Shown here piece by piece: positions 62,326-64,000 of a stretch of 64,000 nt of DNA. Location: assembly GCF_001506165.1 (NCBI RefSeq), contig NZ_CP011427.1:1674001-1738000 (forward strand). Reading direction: 5' to 3'. Numbering within the stretch: position 1 is the stretch's first letter; the number at the start of each line of letters is the position of its first letter. The translations under genes were made by a program, and so were the position numbers. Source of the stretch: Pantoea vagans (GTDB lineage: Bacteria > Pseudomonadota > Gammaproteobacteria > Enterobacterales > Enterobacteriaceae). Under the pieces are notes generated by a model that searched no databases, had not been told where the DNA came from, and worked only from the letters and a program-made list of their open reading frames with translations.

Positions 62326-64000
62326 TTATGCTTTCTTGGTTTTCTTCTCAACTTTCACCGCTTTCTCATCGACGAGTTCAGCAGTAGCGCTCTCTGACTC
62401 TGAGAATTCACGGCCGTAGAAGGTATCCAGCATGATTTGTTTCAGTTCAGCGATCAGTGGGTAGCGCGGGTTAGCACCGGTACACTGGTCATCAAAGGCA
62501 TCGTCTGCCAGTTTATCGACTTTCGCCAGGAAGTCCGCTTCCTGTACGCCCGCTTCACGAATGGATGTTGGAATACCCAACTGGGTTTTCATCTCTTCCA
62601 GCCATGCCAGCAGTTTTTCAATTTTCTGTGCGGTGCGGTCACCTTCGGCGCTCAGGCCCAAGTGGTCGGCAATTTCCGCATAACGACGGCGAGCCTGTGG
62701 ACGGTCATACTGGCTGAATGCCGTCTGCTTAGTTGGGTTATCATTCGCGTTATAACGGATGACGTTACAAATCAGCAGGGCGTTAGCCAGGCCATGTGGG
62801 ATATGGAACTCTGAGCCCAATTTATGCGCCATTGAGTGACACACGCCCAGGAAGGCGTTAGCAAAGGCGATACCGGCAATGGTGGCCGCATTGTGCACAC
62901 GCTCACGCGCAACGGGGTTTTTGGCACCTTCGCGATAGCTGGCTGGCAGGTTCTCTTTCAGCAGTTTCAACGCTTGCAGGGCTTGTCCGTCAGAGTACTC
63001 GTTGGCCAGTACTGAGACATAGGCTTCCAGTGAGTGGGTTACGGCATCCAGACCTCCAAATGCACAGAGGGAACGCGGCATATCCATGACTAAGTTAGCA
63101 TCGACAATCGCCATGTCAGGCGTCAGGGCATAATCCGCTAATGGATATTTCTGACCGGTCGCATCGTCTGTGACCACCGCAAACGGAGTCACTTCTGAAC
63201 CCGTGCCGGACGTGGTGGTAATCGCCACCATGCGCGCTTTTACGCCCATTTTCGGGAACTTGTAGATGCGTTTACGGATATCCATAAAGCGCAGTGCCAG
63301 TTCTTCGAAATGGGTTTCTGGATGTTCGTACATCACCCACATAATTTTCGCGGCATCCATCGGTGAACCACCACCCAAGGCGATAATCACATCCGGTTTG
63401 AAGCTGTTCATCTGCTCCGCACCTTTACGCACGATGCTCAGGGTTGGGTCAGCTTCCACTTCAAAGAAGACTTCGGTTTCGATACCGTGGGATTTCAGTA
63501 CGCGAGTGACCTGATCCGCATAGCCATTGTTGAACAAGAAGCGGTCAGTCACGATAAAGGCGCGTTTTGCACCGTCAGTGGCGACCTCTTCAAGTGCAAT
63601 GGGCAGTGAGCCACGACGGAAGTAAATAGACTTCGGAAGTTTATGCCACAACATATTTTCAGCTCGCTTGGCCACGGTTTTCTTGTTGATGAGATGTTTA
63701 GGTCCCACGTTTTCAGAAATGGAGTTACCACCCCATGAACCACAGCCCAGCGTTAATGATGGCGCAAGTTTGAAGTTGTACAGGTCACCGATACCGCCTT
63801 GTGAAGCCGGGGTATTAATCAAGATACGTGCCGTCTTCATCTTGTCGCCGAAGTAGTGCACACGTTCGTGCTGGTTATCCTGGTCGGTGTACAGACAAGA
63901 GGTGTGACCGATACCGCCCATGGCAACCAGTTTCTCTGCTTTATCTACCGCATCGTGATAATCCTTCGCACGATACATGGCCAGCGTCGGCGACAGTTTT
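62326..64000 (-). CDS. adhE: bifunctional acetaldehyde-CoA/alcohol dehydrogenase AdhE (C-terminal part)
   Basis: The frame is open to the right edge, so the start lies outside the window. About 558 residues are visible, covering the end of the aldehyde dehydrogenase half, the linker and the whole iron-dependent alcohol dehydrogenase half. The latter includes GGGSPMDAAKIMW and the iron-site helix AFANAFLGVCHSMAHKLG. It converts acetyl-CoA to ethanol in two NADH-dependent steps and forms spirosome filaments. The codons before MYRAKDY read KLSPTLA, as in E. coli. Confidence 0.97.
   Translation of the reverse strand, partial: KLSPTLAMYRAKDYHDAVDKAEKLVAMGGIGHTSCLYTDQDNQHERVHYFGDKMKTARILINTPASQGGIGDLYNFKLAPSLTLGCGSWGGNSISENVGPKHLINKKTVAKRAENMLWHKLPKSIYFRRGSLPIALEEVATDGAKRAFIVTDRFLFNNGYADQVTRVLKSHGIETEVFFEVEADPTLSIVRKGAEQMNSFKPDVIIALGGGSPMDAAKIMWVMYEHPETHFEELALRFMDIRKRIYKFPKMGVKARMVAITTTSGTGSEVTPFAVVTDDATGQKYPLADYALTPDMAIVDANLVMDMPRSLCAFGGLDAVTHSLEAYVSVLANEYSDGQALQALKLLKENLPASYREGAKNPVARERVHNAATIAGIAFANAFLGVCHSMAHKLGSEFHIPHGLANALLICNVIRYNANDNPTKQTAFSQYDRPQARRRYAEIADHLGLSAEGDRTAQKIEKLLAWLEEMKTQLGIPTSIREAGVQEADFLAKVDKLADDAFDDQCTGANPRYPLIAELKQIMLDTFYGREFSESESATAELVDEKAVKVEKKTKKA

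Overview
The window is an ordinary, densely coded stretch of enterobacterial chromosome. Almost every protein matches an Escherichia coli K-12 homologue in length and motifs. Gene order, and the galU-ugd-uge linkage, suggest the Erwiniaceae (Pantoea/Erwinia type) rather than Escherichia itself. This assignment rests on recalled gene neighbourhoods, not on a search.

Layout. 0-2.9 kb: tail of a yebO-like gene, an MBL-fold hydrolase, a shortened yobF, cspC and rlmA. 2.9-8.2 kb: yobD and the mannose PTS operon manXYZ, divergent from the TerC/CBS membrane protein yoaE. 8.3-17.9 kb: a palindromic repeat-like element, pdeD (c-di-GMP phosphodiesterase), sdaA, pabB-nudL, yoaH, yoaB, the Fe-S helicase yoaA, tsaB and yeaY. 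18-23.3 kb: fadD with a FadR operator, rnd, minCDE and ycgL. 23.5-30.8 kb: ycgM, ycgN, dsbB, fadR, ycgB and dadA-dadX. 30.8-36 kb: a Bcr/CflA-type exporter, wbaP (first sugar transferase of exopolysaccharide), an unrecognised 77-codon gene and cvrA. 36-44.6 kb: yeaG-yeaH with a sigma-54 promoter, mipA, yeaE, yeaD, gapA, msrB and yeaC. 44.6-53.2 kb: ansA-pncA, sppA, ydjA, selD-topB-ynjH and xthA. 53.3-64 kb: two identical tRNA-Tyr genes with a stringent-type promoter, purU, ychJ, rssA-rssB, galU-ugd-uge, hns, tdk and the 3' part of adhE.

Several genes work together. FadR and its target FadD are both here. GalU, Ugd and Uge make UDP-glucose, UDP-glucuronate and UDP-galacturonate, and WbaP starts lipid-linked polysaccharide assembly. 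YeaG (PrkA-type kinase), YeaH and YcgB (SpoVR family) form a conserved but poorly understood trio that lies within about 13 kb. MinCDE, RssB, H-NS and CspC are global housekeeping or regulatory factors.

No prophage, insertion sequence, CRISPR array, toxin-antitoxin pair or defence island is visible, and I found no convincing undescribed multi-gene system. The observations most worth checking are non-coding or small: the in-frame stop in yobF, a leader before yoaE with manganese-riboswitch-like features, a 107-bp inverted-repeat element after yoaE, a near-perfect sigma-54 promoter before yeaGH, a tRNA-Tyr-derived hairpin after the tyrosine tRNAs, and small unrecognised ORFs near wbaP and fadR.
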